64,000 bases of DNA from Cupriavidus necator N-1 (lineage in GTDB: Bacteria; Pseudomonadota; Gammaproteobacteria; Burkholderiales; Burkholderiaceae), in NCBI RefSeq assembly GCF_000219215.1, contig NC_015726.1, positions 682,001 to 746,000 of the forward strand, read 5' to 3'. Made by a program: the position numbers and the translations under genes. Position 1 is the first letter of the stretch, and every line of letters starts with the position of its first letter. The notes beneath the pieces are model-generated. The model was not told the DNA's origin and ran no database searches. It was given only the letters and a program-made list of their open reading frames with translations. This document shows, one piece after another, positions 27,315 through 36,654 of the stretch.

Positions 27315-28583
27315 TCAGCGCCGCGCCAGCCGCCGGCCGGCGGCGATGCCGGGCAGCTCGACCCAGCGGTGCAGCAGCAGGGCCAGCGCCAGCGCCAGGC
27401 CGGCATCGATGGCAAAGCGCAGCAGCTGCAGCGCAGTCTGGTCGGGCGCCAGTTCAGGCATCAGGCGCTTGACGCCCTCGATCACGGTGGGGTGCGTCAG
27501 GTAGAGCGCATACGACAGCTCGCCCAGCCAGACCAGCGCGCGCGGCACGCGCAGCACGCCGGTGTGCTCGGCCGCCACGGCGCCGGCCAGCAGCAGCGCC
27601 GCGGGCAGCCCGCGCCCGGCCAGGCTGAAGTCGGGCCCGACCAGCGGCAGCGACAGCGCGAACGCGGCGCAACCGGTTGCCAGCATGCCCACTGCCATGG
27701 CCGGCGTCAGCAGGTGGCGCCAGCGCGCGTAGGCCCACGCCAGCCCGCAACCCAGCAGGAATTCCAGCACCAGTGGATTGCTGGCCATGGCCAGCCACGG
27801 CGTGGCGAACGGGTAGCTCTGCGCGGGATCGGCCGCCAGCGCGCCGAAGCGCCACCACGGCAGCACCAGCGTGGTCAACGCAAAGGCCGCCAGCACCACC
27901 AGCAGCGCGCGCCGCCCGGCCAGCAGCAGGCCCAGCGCGAAGGCGGCGTAGAACGCCAGCTCATAGTTGAGCGACCAGCCCACGTACAGCGCCGGATAGC
28001 CGTAGTACGGCGCGTGGCCGGTGGCAGTCGGCAGGAATGCCAGCGACGCCGCGAACACCGCTGGTGTGACCGGATTGAGCAGCAGTGCATGGATGGCCGA
28101 CATGGTCCAGTACGGCGGTGCCAGCCGGCAGCAGCGCCGGATCATGAAGCTGAGCGGGCGTTCGGGCTGGGGCCGGGCCAGCACCGCGACCCAGGCGATG
28201 ATGAAGCCGCTGATGACAAAGAACACGTCCACGCCGACATGGCCGCGCTTGATCACGTTGTCGGTCAGCCAACTGAGCGCCGGCGCATCGGCGCCGCCCA
28301 GCGCCAGGCCGGAGTGGTAGACCACCACGAACGCGGCGGCCAGCCCGCGCAGGGCCTGGATGCTGTCGAGCCGCGCGACTGACGGGGACTGGGCCGCCGG
28401 CACGCGCGTGGCAGCGGTGGCGTGCGGGACCGGTGCCGCGGAGGCGCCGGGATAAGTGTGATCTGGAATAGTCGATGGCACTGTTTCAGCGACAGGAATC
28501 TGAAAGCGAAGGGATTCATGAGGGACAGCCGCCGCATGCCCAAAGTTCGTGCAAAGTCGATCCGGGGGCAGGCTAGTGCGCAT
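27315..28583 (-). CDS. Acyltransferase 3 family membrane protein
   Basis: The protein is about 422 residues from ATG 28583, though the first 60 residues are low-complexity and the start is uncertain because no ribosome-binding site is clear. The domain begins with RLDSIQALRGLAAAFVVVYHSG, containing the family catalytic-region histidine, and continues through RGHVGVDVFFVISGFIIA and SLNYELAFYAAFALG to the end, with about ten membrane segments. The family acetylates or succinylates surface glycans, LPS or exopolysaccharide. It is convergent to the cytochrome c gene (9-bp gap) and divergent from the Mo hydroxylase genes. Confidence 0.82.
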   Translation of the reverse strand: MRTSLPPDRLCTNFGHAAAVPHESLRFQIPVAETVPSTIPDHTYPGASAAPVPHATAATRVPAAQSPSVARLDSIQALRGLAAAFVVVYHSGLALGGADAPALSWLTDNVIKRGHVGVDVFFVISGFIIAWVAVLARPQPERPLSFMIRRCCRLAPPYWTMSAIHALLLNPVTPAVFAASLAFLPTATGHAPYYGYPALYVGWSLNYELAFYAAFALGLLLAGRRALLVVLAAFALTTLVLPWWRFGALAADPAQSYPFATPWLAMASNPLVLEFLLGCGLAWAYARWRHLLTPAMAVGMLATGCAAFALSLPLVGPDFSLAGRGLPAALLLAGAVAAEHTGVLRVPRALVWLGELSYALYLTHPTVIEGVKRLMPELAPDQTALQLLRFAIDAGLALALALLLHRWVELPGIAAGRRLARR

Positions 28584-28736
28584 GGTGTTCGGCAAGGTGA
28601 CCGAAATTGCACTATCCTCACTTGTCCCTTGCGCCAGGCTGCGGCGCATGGGCAGTGCCCGCGCGCCGCACGATTGCGCCCGGCGGGGGGGCACTGGAAA
28701 GAACCAGCGGGCAACGTACCCAAGGAGTGTCCCCCC

Positions 28737-29201
28737 ATGACCACCCTCAATATCAACGTCAACGGCAAGACCCGTGAAGTCGACGTGGACCCGTCCACGC
28801 CGCTGCTGTGGGCGCTGCGTGACAACCTTGAAATGACCGGCACCAAGTTCGGCTGCGGCATGGCCGCATGCGGTGCCTGCACCGTGCACGTCAACGGCCA
28901 GGCCACGCGCAGCTGCGTGACGCCGGTATCCGCCGCTGCCGGCGCGCGCATCACCACCATCGAAGGCATCGGCACTGACAAGGTCGGGCGCGCGGTGATG
29001 GACGCCTGGCTCAAGCACGACGTGGCGCAATGCGGTTACTGCCAGAACGGCCAGGTGATGAGCGCCATCGGCCTGCTGCGCACCAAGCCGCGGCCTACCG
29101 ACGCCGACATCGACCAGGCCATGGCCGGCAACCTGTGCCGCTGCGGCACCTACCAGCGCATCCGCGCGGCGATCAAAGACGCCGCCCGCGCGCTGGCCTG
29201 A
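28737..29201 (+). CDS. (2Fe-2S) subunit of isoquinoline 1-oxidoreductase-type Mo hydroxylase
   Basis: The protein is 154 residues, with CAAGGAG upstream of ATG 28737. Two [2Fe-2S] clusters are encoded: the plant-ferredoxin type (CGMAACGAC with the fourth Cys in SCVTP) and the alpha-helical type (CGYCQNGQ ... CRCGTYQRI). This is the small electron-transfer subunit of the IorAB-like xanthine oxidase family. The large subunit follows after 16 bp in the same operon. The substrate (N-heterocycle or aldehyde) cannot be read from sequence. Confidence 0.9.
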   Translation: MTTLNINVNGKTREVDVDPSTPLLWALRDNLEMTGTKFGCGMAACGACTVHVNGQATRSCVTPVSAAAGARITTIEGIGTDKVGRAVMDAWLKHDVAQCGYCQNGQVMSAIGLLRTKPRPTDADIDQAMAGNLCRCGTYQRIRAAIKDAARALA

Positions 29202-29217
29202 GCGGGAGGAAACCAAT

Positions 29218-31476
29218 ATGCGTATCCGAGGCATCGAAGCCCTGGCGGGCGGCCAGGCCGGCAATAGCGGCGAAGCCCGCCCGAACACCGGCGTGGCCAC
29301 GCTGGACCGCCGCAGTTTCCTGAAGCTGACCGGCCTGGCCGGCGGCGGCCTGGCGCTGGGCGTGGCCCCGCTGGCGCAGGCACAGGAGGGCGCCAAGCCC
29401 AAGGCGCCGCCGCCGGCGCCGCAAGCATTCCTGATCATCGCGCCGGACAACACCGTAACCGTGGCCGTGAACCGGCTCGAGTTCGGCCAGGGCGTGCACA
29501 CCGCGCTGCCGATGGCGCTGGCCGAAGAGCTGGACGCCGACTGGCGCAACGTGCGCGCCACGCTGGCGCCGGCTGGCGACCCGTACAAGGACCCCGCCTT
29601 CGGCATGCAGATGACCGGCGGCTCCACGGCGCTGAACCACTCGTTCGAGCAATACCGTGAACTGGGCGCGCGCGCCCGCGCGATGCTGGTGGCGGCGGCC
29701 GCGCAGCAGTGGAAGGTCGATCCGGCCAGCTGCAAGGTGGAGCAGGGCGTGATCACGTCCGGCAGCCATCGTGCCACCTTCGGCGAACTGGCGCCCGCGG
29801 CGATGGAGCTGCCCGTGCCGCAGCGGGTCACTCTGAAAGACCCGTCGCAGTTCCGCATCGTCGGCAAGCCCACGCCGCGGCTGGATGCGCGCGGCAAGAT
29901 GGAAGCGACCACGCCGTTCGGCATCGACACGCACCTGAAGGGCATGGTGGTGGCCGTGGTGGCGCGCCCGCCGCGCTTTGGCGGCAAGGTCAAGAGCTTC
30001 AGCGCCGACAAGGCGCGCGCGGTGCAGGGCGTGCGCGGCGTGCTGCAGGTGCCGGTCGACCGCGGCGGCAGCGGCGTGGCGGTGATTGCCAGCGGCTACT
30101 GGCCGGCCAAGATGGGCCGCGATGCGCTCGACATCCAGTGGGAAGACGCGGGCTCGAAGGTGTCGTCGCAGGCGTTGTTCGATGAGTACGCAAAGCTGGC
30201 CGGCCAGCCCGGCACGGTGGCGCGCGCGGGGAGCGGGGATATCGGCTCGGCCATCAACGGTGCCGCGCGCAAGATCGATGCCGACTTCCGCTTCCCGTAC
30301 CTGGCGCACGCGCCGATGGAGCCGCTGAACTGCACGCTGCAGCCGGAAGTGGCCGGCGGCAAGGTGCAGTCGGTCAAGGTCTGGGTGGGCTCGCAGTTCC
30401 AGACCGTGGACCAGGCCGCGGTGGCGCGCACGCTGGGGCTGGCGCCGGACAAGGTGGTGCTCAACACCATGATGGCCGGCGGCGGCTTCGGCCGGCGCGC
30501 GGTGCCGACCTCGGACTACATCGTGGAGGCGGCCAATGTGCTCAAGGCCTGGGTGGCCGCCGGCCACACCGAGCCGCTCAAGGTGGTCTGGAGCCGCGAG
30601 GACGATATCCGCGGCGGCTACTACCGCCCGCTGCACCTGCACCGCGCCCGCATCGGGCTGGATGCGCAGGGCAAGGTGGTGGGCTGGCAGCACACCATCG
30701 TCGGCCAGTCGATCCTGAAGGGCACGCCATTCGAGCCCTTCATGGTCAAGAACGGCGTGGACGCTACCATGACCGAGGGCATCGTCGAGAACGACTATGA
30801 CCTGCCGCTGCAGATGTCTGTGCACCATCCGCAGGTGGACGTGCCGGTGCTGTGGTGGCGCTCGGTGGGCAATACGCATACCGCCTTCGTCAAGGAAACC
30901 CTGGCCGATGAAATGGCCGCGGCCTCGAAGCAGGACCCGGTGGCATTCCGCCTGGCCCGGCTCGACGAGAAGAAGCACGCGCGCCACCGCGCCGCGCTGC
31001 AGCTGGCGGTGGACAAGTCCGGCTACGGCAAGCGCAAGCTGCCCAAGGGCCATGCCTGGGGCGTGGCCGTGCACGAGTCGTTCAACACCGTGGTGGCGTA
31101 TGTGGTCGACGTCTCGGTGGTGAAGGGCGAGCCGCGCGTGCATCGCGTCACCGCCGGCGTGCATGCCAACCGCGTGGTCAATCCGATGTCGGCCGAGGCC
31201 CAGATCCAGGGCGCGTGCATCTTCGGGCTAGCGATGACGAAGCCGGGGTTTGCCATCGAGATCGAGAACGGCGCCGTGAAGAACAGCAACTTTACGGACT
31301 TCCCGCCGCCGCGCATCACCGATGCGCCGGTCGTGGACGTGTTCTTCGTGCCCTCGCAGGAGAACCCCACCGGCCTGGGTGAGCCGGGCGTGCCGCCGAT
31401 CGCGCCGGCGGTAGCCAATGCGCTGTTCACGCTGACCGGCAAGCGCCAGCGGCAGTTGCCGTTCGTGATGGCGTAG
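29218..31476 (+). CDS. Molybdopterin-binding large subunit (IorB-like) of Mo hydroxylase
   Basis: The protein is 752 residues with a Tat-like signal ([20 protein letters not shown]) near residues 30-50. Two Mo-binding halves follow: [60 protein letters not shown], and the C-terminal [18 protein letters not shown] with the GEPG region containing the active-site Glu position. It lacks its own [2Fe-2S] domain, as expected for the alpha-subunit-free IorB type. The complex hydroxylates aldehydes or N-heterocycles in the periplasm and passes electrons to cytochrome c. Family certainty is high and substrate certainty low. Confidence 0.9.
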   Translation: MRIRGIEALAGGQAGNSGEARPNTGVATLDRRSFLKLTGLAGGGLALGVAPLAQAQEGAKPKAPPPAPQAFLIIAPDNTVTVAVNRLEFGQGVHTALPMALAEELDADWRNVRATLAPAGDPYKDPAFGMQMTGGSTALNHSFEQYRELGARARAMLVAAAAQQWKVDPASCKVEQGVITSGSHRATFGELAPAAMELPVPQRVTLKDPSQFRIVGKPTPRLDARGKMEATTPFGIDTHLKGMVVAVVARPPRFGGKVKSFSADKARAVQGVRGVLQVPVDRGGSGVAVIASGYWPAKMGRDALDIQWEDAGSKVSSQALFDEYAKLAGQPGTVARAGSGDIGSAINGAARKIDADFRFPYLAHAPMEPLNCTLQPEVAGGKVQSVKVWVGSQFQTVDQAAVARTLGLAPDKVVLNTMMAGGGFGRRAVPTSDYIVEAANVLKAWVAAGHTEPLKVVWSREDDIRGGYYRPLHLHRARIGLDAQGKVVGWQHTIVGQSILKGTPFEPFMVKNGVDATMTEGIVENDYDLPLQMSVHHPQVDVPVLWWRSVGNTHTAFVKETLADEMAAASKQDPVAFRLARLDEKKHARHRAALQLAVDKSGYGKRKLPKGHAWGVAVHESFNTVVAYVVDVSVVKGEPRVHRVTAGVHANRVVNPMSAEAQIQGACIFGLAMTKPGFAIEIENGAVKNSNFTDFPPPRITDAPVVDVFFVPSQENPTGLGEPGVPPIAPAVANALFTLTGKRQRQLPFVMA

Positions 31477-31512
31477 ACGGGCCTGGCACGATGACCGGCG
31501 GCGGCGCGAGCG

Positions 31513-32316
31513 CTATGGCGTGCCGCCGCCGGCCATGCGCCATGCCTTGCTGAAGCGTTGCAGGTCGGCCGCCGAGGCATCGGTCACGGCCCAGTAGTCC
31601 ATGCCGCCTGCCTGCCAGTGCGTGATCTGGTAGCCCTGCCGGGTCAGGGTGCTGTCGAAGCCCGGCGCCGCCTTGCGCGCGCCCGCGCCGCGCAGCACGA
31701 ACACATCGATCGGATGTTGGTTGCGTCGATAGACCAGCACCGCCACCCGCTGCCCGTGCAGGTAGTCGAGCCGTCCGCCGACGAGAGGGAAGCCTTCAGC
31801 CGCCATATCATGGACCGGCGGCGCGTAGTCGAGCCGCCCGTTGAACCACGGCTTGACCGTGTGCCGATCCGTCGATGCCACGTCGATGGCGTGGTCGGCG
31901 ATCAGCGCACGCACGTGACTGCTGACCACCTCCCGCGCCATGGCGTCTTGCGGGGAATCCCGCAACATGAACAACGTCAACCCGAACGCCATCGAGGCCA
32001 CGGTCAGTGCCGCTAGCGCGGCGTTGACGGCCGGGCGCCAGGCAAACCACTCGATCCAGCGCGGGTGCGATGCCTCACCGCCTGCCGGCATGCGGGCCGC
32101 GGGCAGCGCGGCAGCGATCCGCGCGCGCAGGGCGGGACTTGCGCGATGATAAGTCGCGCCTTCCCGTACCGCCGTGCGCAGCGCGCGCAGGCGTCCCAGT
32201 TCGGCCGTGCACGCGGCACATTGCGCCAGGTGCTGCTCCAGGCGCAGGCTTTCCGCCGCGCCGAGTTCGTCGTCGGCGCAGGCGGGAAGCAGTTCGCAAA
32301 CCTCATTGCAGTCCAT
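31513..32316 (-). CDS. Anti-sigma factor with zinc-finger (zf-HC2) and membrane anchor
   Basis: The protein is 267 residues. The zinc-binding anti-sigma motif H-x3-C-x2-C is seen in LEQHLAQCAACTAELG at about 28-43. One membrane helix is near residues 95-115 (VNAALAALTVASMAFGLTLFML), and a periplasmic domain (about 120-260) includes NGRLDYAPPVHDMAAEGFPLVGGRLDYL. It overlaps the sigma factor gene by 14 bases, so both are co-translated. It should hold the ECF sigma factor at the membrane until a periplasmic signal is sensed. The signal is unknown. Confidence 0.88.
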   Translation of the reverse strand: MDCNEVCELLPACADDELGAAESLRLEQHLAQCAACTAELGRLRALRTAVREGATYHRASPALRARIAAALPAARMPAGGEASHPRWIEWFAWRPAVNAALAALTVASMAFGLTLFMLRDSPQDAMAREVVSSHVRALIADHAIDVASTDRHTVKPWFNGRLDYAPPVHDMAAEGFPLVGGRLDYLHGQRVAVLVYRRNQHPIDVFVLRGAGARKAAPGFDSTLTRQGYQITHWQAGGMDYWAVTDASAADLQRFSKAWRMAGGGTP

Positions 32317-32935
32317 GACCTGTCTCCCCGGCGGGGTGCGGTGCCGGCGCCAGCGCGCCGGATGGCGGGCGAGCGTGTGCCGGCTCTTGCGCCGTGCCCT
32401 GCTGCTGCAGCGCCGTCACCGCCGCCGCCAGCATGCGCCGCCCGCGCGCGAGCCGCGACATGACCGTGCCAATGGCGATATCCGCGACACGGGCAATGTC
32501 GCGGTAGGGCAGTTCCTCCAGTTCACGCAGCACCAGCACTTCCCGATAGGCCACCGGAAGCTGCTCCAGCGCACGGTGCACCAGACGCACGTCTTCCTGC
32601 CGCAGCAACCACTGCTCGGGGCTGTCCTGGCCATCGTGCCAGGCCGGCAGTGGCTGGTTCTCGTGCAAGTCGTCATAGCTGCACACCTCGCCGGCCGATT
32701 TGCGCTTCTGGCAGGTGGTGAACCACGTATTGCGCACGATGGCGAGCAGCCACGGCCGCGGCTGCTCGCCGTGGAAACTGCCAAAGTGCCGGTAAGCGCG
32801 CAGGAAGGCTTCCTGGACCACGTCGTCGGCCTCGCTGGCGCTGCCCGACAACCAGCGCGCGAGGTTGTAGGCGGCGTCCAGTTGCGGGAGCACCAGCTCA
32901 TCGAAGCGGCGGCGTTCGTCGGATGCGTGATCCAT
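32303..32935 (-). CDS. ECF RNA polymerase sigma factor
   Basis: The protein is 210 residues from ATG 32935; the longer open frame is a chance extension. Sigma-2 (PQLDAAYNLARWLSGSASEADDVVQEAFLRAYRHF) and sigma-4 (ALEQLPVAYREVLVLRELEELPYRDIARVADIAIGTVMSRLARGR) regions are complete. The C-terminus carries a Pro/Ala/His-rich tail of about 30 residues, overlapping the anti-sigma gene. A candidate autoregulatory promoter (32975-32998) precedes it. The divergent neighbours, an exported phosphoesterase and a cupredoxin, are likely targets. Confidence 0.9.
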   Translation of the reverse strand: MDHASDERRRFDELVLPQLDAAYNLARWLSGSASEADDVVQEAFLRAYRHFGSFHGEQPRPWLLAIVRNTWFTTCQKRKSAGEVCSYDDLHENQPLPAWHDGQDSPEQWLLRQEDVRLVHRALEQLPVAYREVLVLRELEELPYRDIARVADIAIGTVMSRLARGRRMLAAAVTALQQQGTAQEPAHARPPSGALAPAPHPAGETGHGLQ

Positions 32936-32974
32936 GCGTGCCTTGGTCGGTTTGTGCGCCGGCGCCGGTGGCGC

Positions 32975-32998
32975 ACGTCCTGTGTATACCGGCGTTCC
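32975..32998 (-). promoter_or_regulatory. Candidate ECF-type promoter for the sigma factor gene
   Basis: On the minus strand GGAAC (32998-32994) and CGT (32977-32975) are separated by 16 bases, the common ECF pattern. A start near 32967 would give a leader of about 30 nt before the sigma factor ATG. This would be positive autoregulation; no test is available. Confidence 0.4.
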
Positions 32999-33109
32999 AT
33001 GCAGTCTATTCCCGCTGCGCGCGGATTTTCTGCGGTTCCGCATTGCCGGGAATAAAGCTTCCCGCAAGCCGGTATGACAGGCACATCCCTGCAACCAGAC
33101 GGAGGCACC

Positions 33110-33988
33110 ATGGACACACTGAAGCGACGCGATTTCCTGAGGCTGGCGGGCGCCGCCGGCGGCGCGGTATTTGCCTCCGGGCTGCCGGGCTGGGCCTTCG
33201 GGCGCGATGAGGACTTCTATTTTGTGCAGTTGTCGGACGCACACTGGGGCTTCCAGGGGCCGGCCAATCCCGATGCGCGCGGCACGCTGCCCAAGGCCAT
33301 CGCCGCCGTCAATGCGCTGCGGCAGCCGCCCGACTTCATCATGTTCACCGGCGATCTCACCCACACCACCGACGATCCGCAGGAGCGGCGCCGGCGCCTG
33401 CGCGAGTTCCAGTCCGTGATTGCCGGCCTGGGCGTCAGGACGATCCACCTGATGCCGGGCGAGCACGACGCCAGCCTCGACGCGGGCGCGGCCTACCAGG
33501 AGCTGTTCGGGCCGACGCACTACACCTTCGATCACAAAGGCGTGCATTTTGTCGTGCTCGACAACGTGTCCGATCCGGCGGGGCGGGTCGGGGATGCGCA
33601 GCGCGCATGGCTGGGCGCGGACCTCGCGCGGCAACCAAAGGGCGCGCGCATCGTGGTGTTCACGCACCGCCCGCTGTTCGACCTGTATCCGCAATGGGAC
33701 TGGGCCACGCGCGACGGCGCGCAGGTGATCGACACCCTGATGCCCTATCCAAACGTGACCGTGTTCTACGGCCACATCCACCAGGAGCATCACCACACGA
33801 CCGGCCACATTGCGCATCACGCCGCACGCTCGCTGATGTTCCCGCTGCCGCCGCCGGGCTCGCAGCCGCAGCGCCTGCCGGTGCCGTGGGATGCCGCGCA
33901 GCCCTATCGCGGGCTGGGCTGGCGCGAGGTCGAAGCGAAAGCGGCGCCCGGCGCGTTCGCGCTGGCCGAGCAGCCGATCGCGACCTGA
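33110..33988 (+). CDS. Tat-exported calcineurin-like metallophosphoesterase with GEHD motif
   Basis: The protein is 292 residues; the ATG follows GGAGG with proper spacing. A Tat signal (KRRDFLRLAGAAGGAVFASG) starts it. Metallophosphoesterase motifs occur in order: SDAHWG (D-x-H), GDLTH, GEHD (normally GNHD/E; here Glu118 replaces Asn), TH in FTHRPL, and GHIH. The replacement is at a metal-bridge ligand, so activity may be altered. It is exported to the periplasm and followed after 12 bp by a Tat-like cupredoxin; both are divergent from an ECF sigma/anti-sigma pair. The substrate is unknown. Confidence 0.85.
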   Translation: MDTLKRRDFLRLAGAAGGAVFASGLPGWAFGRDEDFYFVQLSDAHWGFQGPANPDARGTLPKAIAAVNALRQPPDFIMFTGDLTHTTDDPQERRRRLREFQSVIAGLGVRTIHLMPGEHDASLDAGAAYQELFGPTHYTFDHKGVHFVVLDNVSDPAGRVGDAQRAWLGADLARQPKGARIVVFTHRPLFDLYPQWDWATRDGAQVIDTLMPYPNVTVFYGHIHQEHHHTTGHIAHHAARSLMFPLPPPGSQPQRLPVPWDAAQPYRGLGWREVEAKAAPGAFALAEQPIAT

Positions 33989-34000
33989 CCGGAGCCAGCC

Positions 34001-34375
34001 ATGAGAATGTCATCGATGGTCGGGCGGCGCACGGCGCTGGCCTGGATGCTTGGCCTCGGGGCGGCGGTGCTGGCCGGCACCGGCCGGGGCGATGCGGCGG
34101 CGCCGCGCGTCATTCGCGTCCACGCGCGCAAGTTCGTCTTTACCCCGAATCACATCCCGCTGCGTGCCGGCGAGTCGGTCGTATTCGAACTGACGGCACA
34201 GGACGTGATCATGGGCTTCAGCGTGCCGGATTTCGGTGTGCGTGCCGACGTGCCGCCAGGCGCGACCGTGCGTTTGCCTGCAACGGCGCGCGGCAGCGGC
34301 AACTACGGCTTCCTGTGCGACATCTTCTGCGGATCGGGGCACGAGACCATGAACGGCGTGATCGAGGTCATGTAG
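34001..34375 (+). CDS. Exported cupredoxin with CuA-like C-x3-C-x3-H-x2-M motif
   Basis: The protein is 124 residues with a signal of twin-arginine style (VGRRTALAWMLGLGAAVL). The mature part is a single cupredoxin fold similar to the CuA domain of cytochrome oxidase subunit II. C106, C110, H114 and M117 form the C-x3-C-x3-H-x2-M motif (CDIFCGSGHETM). The other CuA ligand histidine, in the usual DVIH motif, is replaced by Met71 in DVIMGF. It may carry one or two coppers or act as a redox carrier. It is co-transcribed with the phosphoesterase (12-bp gap). Confidence 0.83.
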   Translation: MRMSSMVGRRTALAWMLGLGAAVLAGTGRGDAAAPRVIRVHARKFVFTPNHIPLRAGESVVFELTAQDVIMGFSVPDFGVRADVPPGATVRLPATARGSGNYGFLCDIFCGSGHETMNGVIEVM

Positions 34376-34564
34376 GCGCCGCCCGCCGGATCCCTGGCGA
34401 GCCCGCGGGCGTGACGGCTGGTGTTGTAATCGCGCAGCCCGTGGGCGGCCCTATTGCCTTTGCCCTGCGAGCCGCGTAGAACGTTGGGAAACGGCACCCG
34501 GAGAGGGCCGGCAGCCGCTCGTGGTGGGCGGCGGAGCACAACGCCAGAGGATCGAGGTGTGGCC

Positions 34565-34852
34565 ATGGAGACCCAAGAGAGCGCGCTGACGCTTGCCCTG
34601 ATGACCGAACCCGCGCGGGCCAGGATCTGCCGCGCGCTGCTGGAAGCCGGCGAGGACGGGCTGCCCGCCCCCGCTCTGGCGCAACTGGCCGGGCTGAGCC
34701 TGCCGCGTGCCGCACACATGTTCCAGGAACTGCTGCAGGCGGAAGTGGTGGCACTGTCCATCCGCGAGCGCCAGGTCTGCTATGTGCTCAAGGCCCGGCG
34801 CGCGGTGCGTGATGCGCTGGGCTATATCGACAGCAGCGGCCTGGCCGACTGA
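34565..34852 (+). CDS. ArsR-family helix-turn-helix regulator
   Basis: The protein is 95 residues from ATG 34565; the longer frame upstream lacks homology. The winged helix shows TLALMTEPARARICRALLEAGEDGLPAPALAQLAGLSLPRAAHMFQELLQAEVVALSIRERQVCYVLK, the ArsR/SmtB pattern. Typical alpha3 metal cysteines (CVC) and other obvious metal sites are absent, so it may sense something else or act through cysteine C94-like single residues not visible in pairs. It lies 189 bp after the cupredoxin gene on the same strand, possibly part of the same stress module. Confidence 0.75.
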   Translation: METQESALTLALMTEPARARICRALLEAGEDGLPAPALAQLAGLSLPRAAHMFQELLQAEVVALSIRERQVCYVLKARRAVRDALGYIDSSGLAD

Positions 34853-34930
34853 TCCTTGCTGTGTGGCCGGGCGCAGGTCGGCGCGGCCCGGTTCCACCGC
34901 CGTCCCGCCAGCGCGGGCGCCGGCGGCAGG

Positions 34931-36472
34931 CTACTTCCGGACTTCCTTCAGTGCCCGCTCACGCGCGGCTTCCCTGTCCTCCATGAGCCGGTAGGCCGCG
35001 TAGTACTTGAAGATGTTGCGCACATAAGTGGTGGTTTCGATGCCGATCTTCTCCGCCACCACGATCTCGACATTGTTGAACCACTTGTCGGGGTCCAGCC
35101 CGCGCGCCGCAGCCTCCTTGCGCATCTTGGCGATATTGCCGGGCCCGGCGTTGTAGCTGGCGAAGGCGAACAGCGGCCGGTTCGATTCCGAGAAGTGCGC
35201 GTCGGGGAAGTACTTGGTCATCAGCCGGTCCATGTACTTGGCGCCGGCGTGGATGTTGGACTCGACCATCTTGATATTGCCCACATTCAGTTCCTTGCCG
35301 GTGGCGGGCATGATCTGCATGATGCCGACGGCGCCCACGCGGCTGCGCGCCTGCTGGTTGAGCTGCGACTCCTGGAAGCCCTGTGCCGCCAGCATCAGCG
35401 GGTCGAAGCCATAGTCCTTGCCGTACTTCTCGAAGAAGGCAACGGTCTGCTGGAAGCGCTTGTATTCGGCGTCCTCGGTGTTGTTCTTGATCTGCTTGAC
35501 CCGGCGCATGGATTGCTTGATCAGGTATTCCGCCACGCCCTGCTTCTTGACGTGGTTGATATAGAAATCGTCGATTGCCTGCCGCAACTGCGGGCTGTTC
35601 TTGCGGAAGGCCCAGCCGATATAGCCGCCTTCGCGCACCGCCAGGTCCTGCCGCACCTTGATGTCAGGCAGGATCTGCGCCCACATCGCCGCCTTCCAGT
35701 CATCGACCACCACGATCGCCAGCAGGCCCGCATTGACCATCTCGAGCACGTCTTCGTCTTCGAGGGCATCGGGCAGCAGCACCAGGTGCATCGGCGCCTT
35801 GCCGGACTGGCGCAGGCGCTCGTTCAGCGCGGTCAGGCTTTCGTAGTAGCTGCTTGCGCGGCGCACGTGGACGGTCTTGCCTGCCAGGTCGTCCAGGCTC
35901 TTCAGCGCCGGCGACTTGGGGCCGGTCACGATCAGCTCGCGCACTGGCTTGCGGTCGCGCGGCGCGGCAAAGTCGACCATCTTCAGCCGTGCCTCGGTCT
36001 CGGTCAGGTTGCCGGCGGCGATATCGCCCAGGCCCGCCGCCAGGTCGGGCAGCAGGCGGTCGCGCGTGGTGGGGATGATGATGATGGTGAGCGGGCGCTT
36101 GCCAAGTCGACTGGTGTAGGTCTTGTTCAGGTAGCGCTCGAATTCCCGCACCAGTTCCGCGGTAATTCCGCGCTCGTGGCCCTTGTCGCTGAAGTAGAGG
36201 GTGCGGCTGTAAGGCACCAGCACGCGGATGACGCGACTGTTGACCATCACGTCGAAGTCGCCGGTGCGCGGCTTGTTGGCCAGGTTCAGCCCGCGCGGCT
36301 TCGCGGGCGCTGCCGTGCCGGCCGCGGCTTTCGCAGCCGGCGCCGCCGCGGGTGCCGACGCCGGCGCCGGCTTCTGCTGTGCTACGGCAAACGTGCTGCC
36401 CAGGCTGAACGCGGCCATCAGGCCTGACAGGAGCAGGCCTGTAAACCAGTGGTGCGGACGGAGAGCGGGCAT
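34931..36472 (-). CDS. MltF-like lytic transglycosylase with periplasmic binding domain
   Basis: The protein is 513 residues. A signal peptide (about 1-31) is followed by an Ala/Pro-rich linker, then a bacterial solute-binding type 3 domain (about 60-300: LVPYSRTLYFSDKGHERGITAEL, VHVRRASSYYESLTALNERLR), then an SLT goose-lysozyme-like domain (about 320-510) with the catalytic Glu in GFQESQLNQQARSRVGAVGIMQIMPATG. The combination defines MltF, a murein-cleaving enzyme whose sensor domain modulates activity. No lipobox is obvious. It ends 78 bp from the convergent ArsR gene. Confidence 0.88.
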   Translation of the reverse strand: MPALRPHHWFTGLLLSGLMAAFSLGSTFAVAQQKPAPASAPAAAPAAKAAAGTAAPAKPRGLNLANKPRTGDFDVMVNSRVIRVLVPYSRTLYFSDKGHERGITAELVREFERYLNKTYTSRLGKRPLTIIIIPTTRDRLLPDLAAGLGDIAAGNLTETEARLKMVDFAAPRDRKPVRELIVTGPKSPALKSLDDLAGKTVHVRRASSYYESLTALNERLRQSGKAPMHLVLLPDALEDEDVLEMVNAGLLAIVVVDDWKAAMWAQILPDIKVRQDLAVREGGYIGWAFRKNSPQLRQAIDDFYINHVKKQGVAEYLIKQSMRRVKQIKNNTEDAEYKRFQQTVAFFEKYGKDYGFDPLMLAAQGFQESQLNQQARSRVGAVGIMQIMPATGKELNVGNIKMVESNIHAGAKYMDRLMTKYFPDAHFSESNRPLFAFASYNAGPGNIAKMRKEAAARGLDPDKWFNNVEIVVAEKIGIETTTYVRNIFKYYAAYRLMEDREAARERALKEVRK

Positions 36473-36598
36473 GGCGCAGATGGCAAGCCGGGCGAAAAAG
36501 CGCGCGACTTGCTCTTATCGAGTCTAGGCGCGATCCGGCTTGTTACAAGCCGCCAACCCCCGATGTTCCCGCGGGCAAAAGGAGGGAAGACGACAGGC

Positions 36599-36634
36599 AA
36601 AAAAAATGAAGGTGGCCGGCTGATCCCGGCCACC
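36599..36634 (-). terminator. Rho-independent terminator of the small exported protein gene
   Basis: A perfect 9-bp stem (GGTGGCCGG / CCGGCCACC, loop 36620-36625) at 36611-36634 is followed on the minus strand by TTCATTTTTTTT (to 36599). It lies 21 bp after the stop codon of the gene at 36655. Confidence 0.85.
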
Positions 36635-36654
36635 TCGTTCTGCGCCGGCTGGCG

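Noticed and set aside
30999..31200. Possible frame disruption in the Mo hydroxylase
   Set aside because: The IorB-like frame is continuous from signal peptide to the GEPG motif and the closing [11 protein letters not shown].
34856..36427. A 523-codon plus-strand frame opposite the MltF-like gene
   Set aside because: The translation is Leu/Val/His-rich without domains, and the MltF-like protein on the other strand is convincing.
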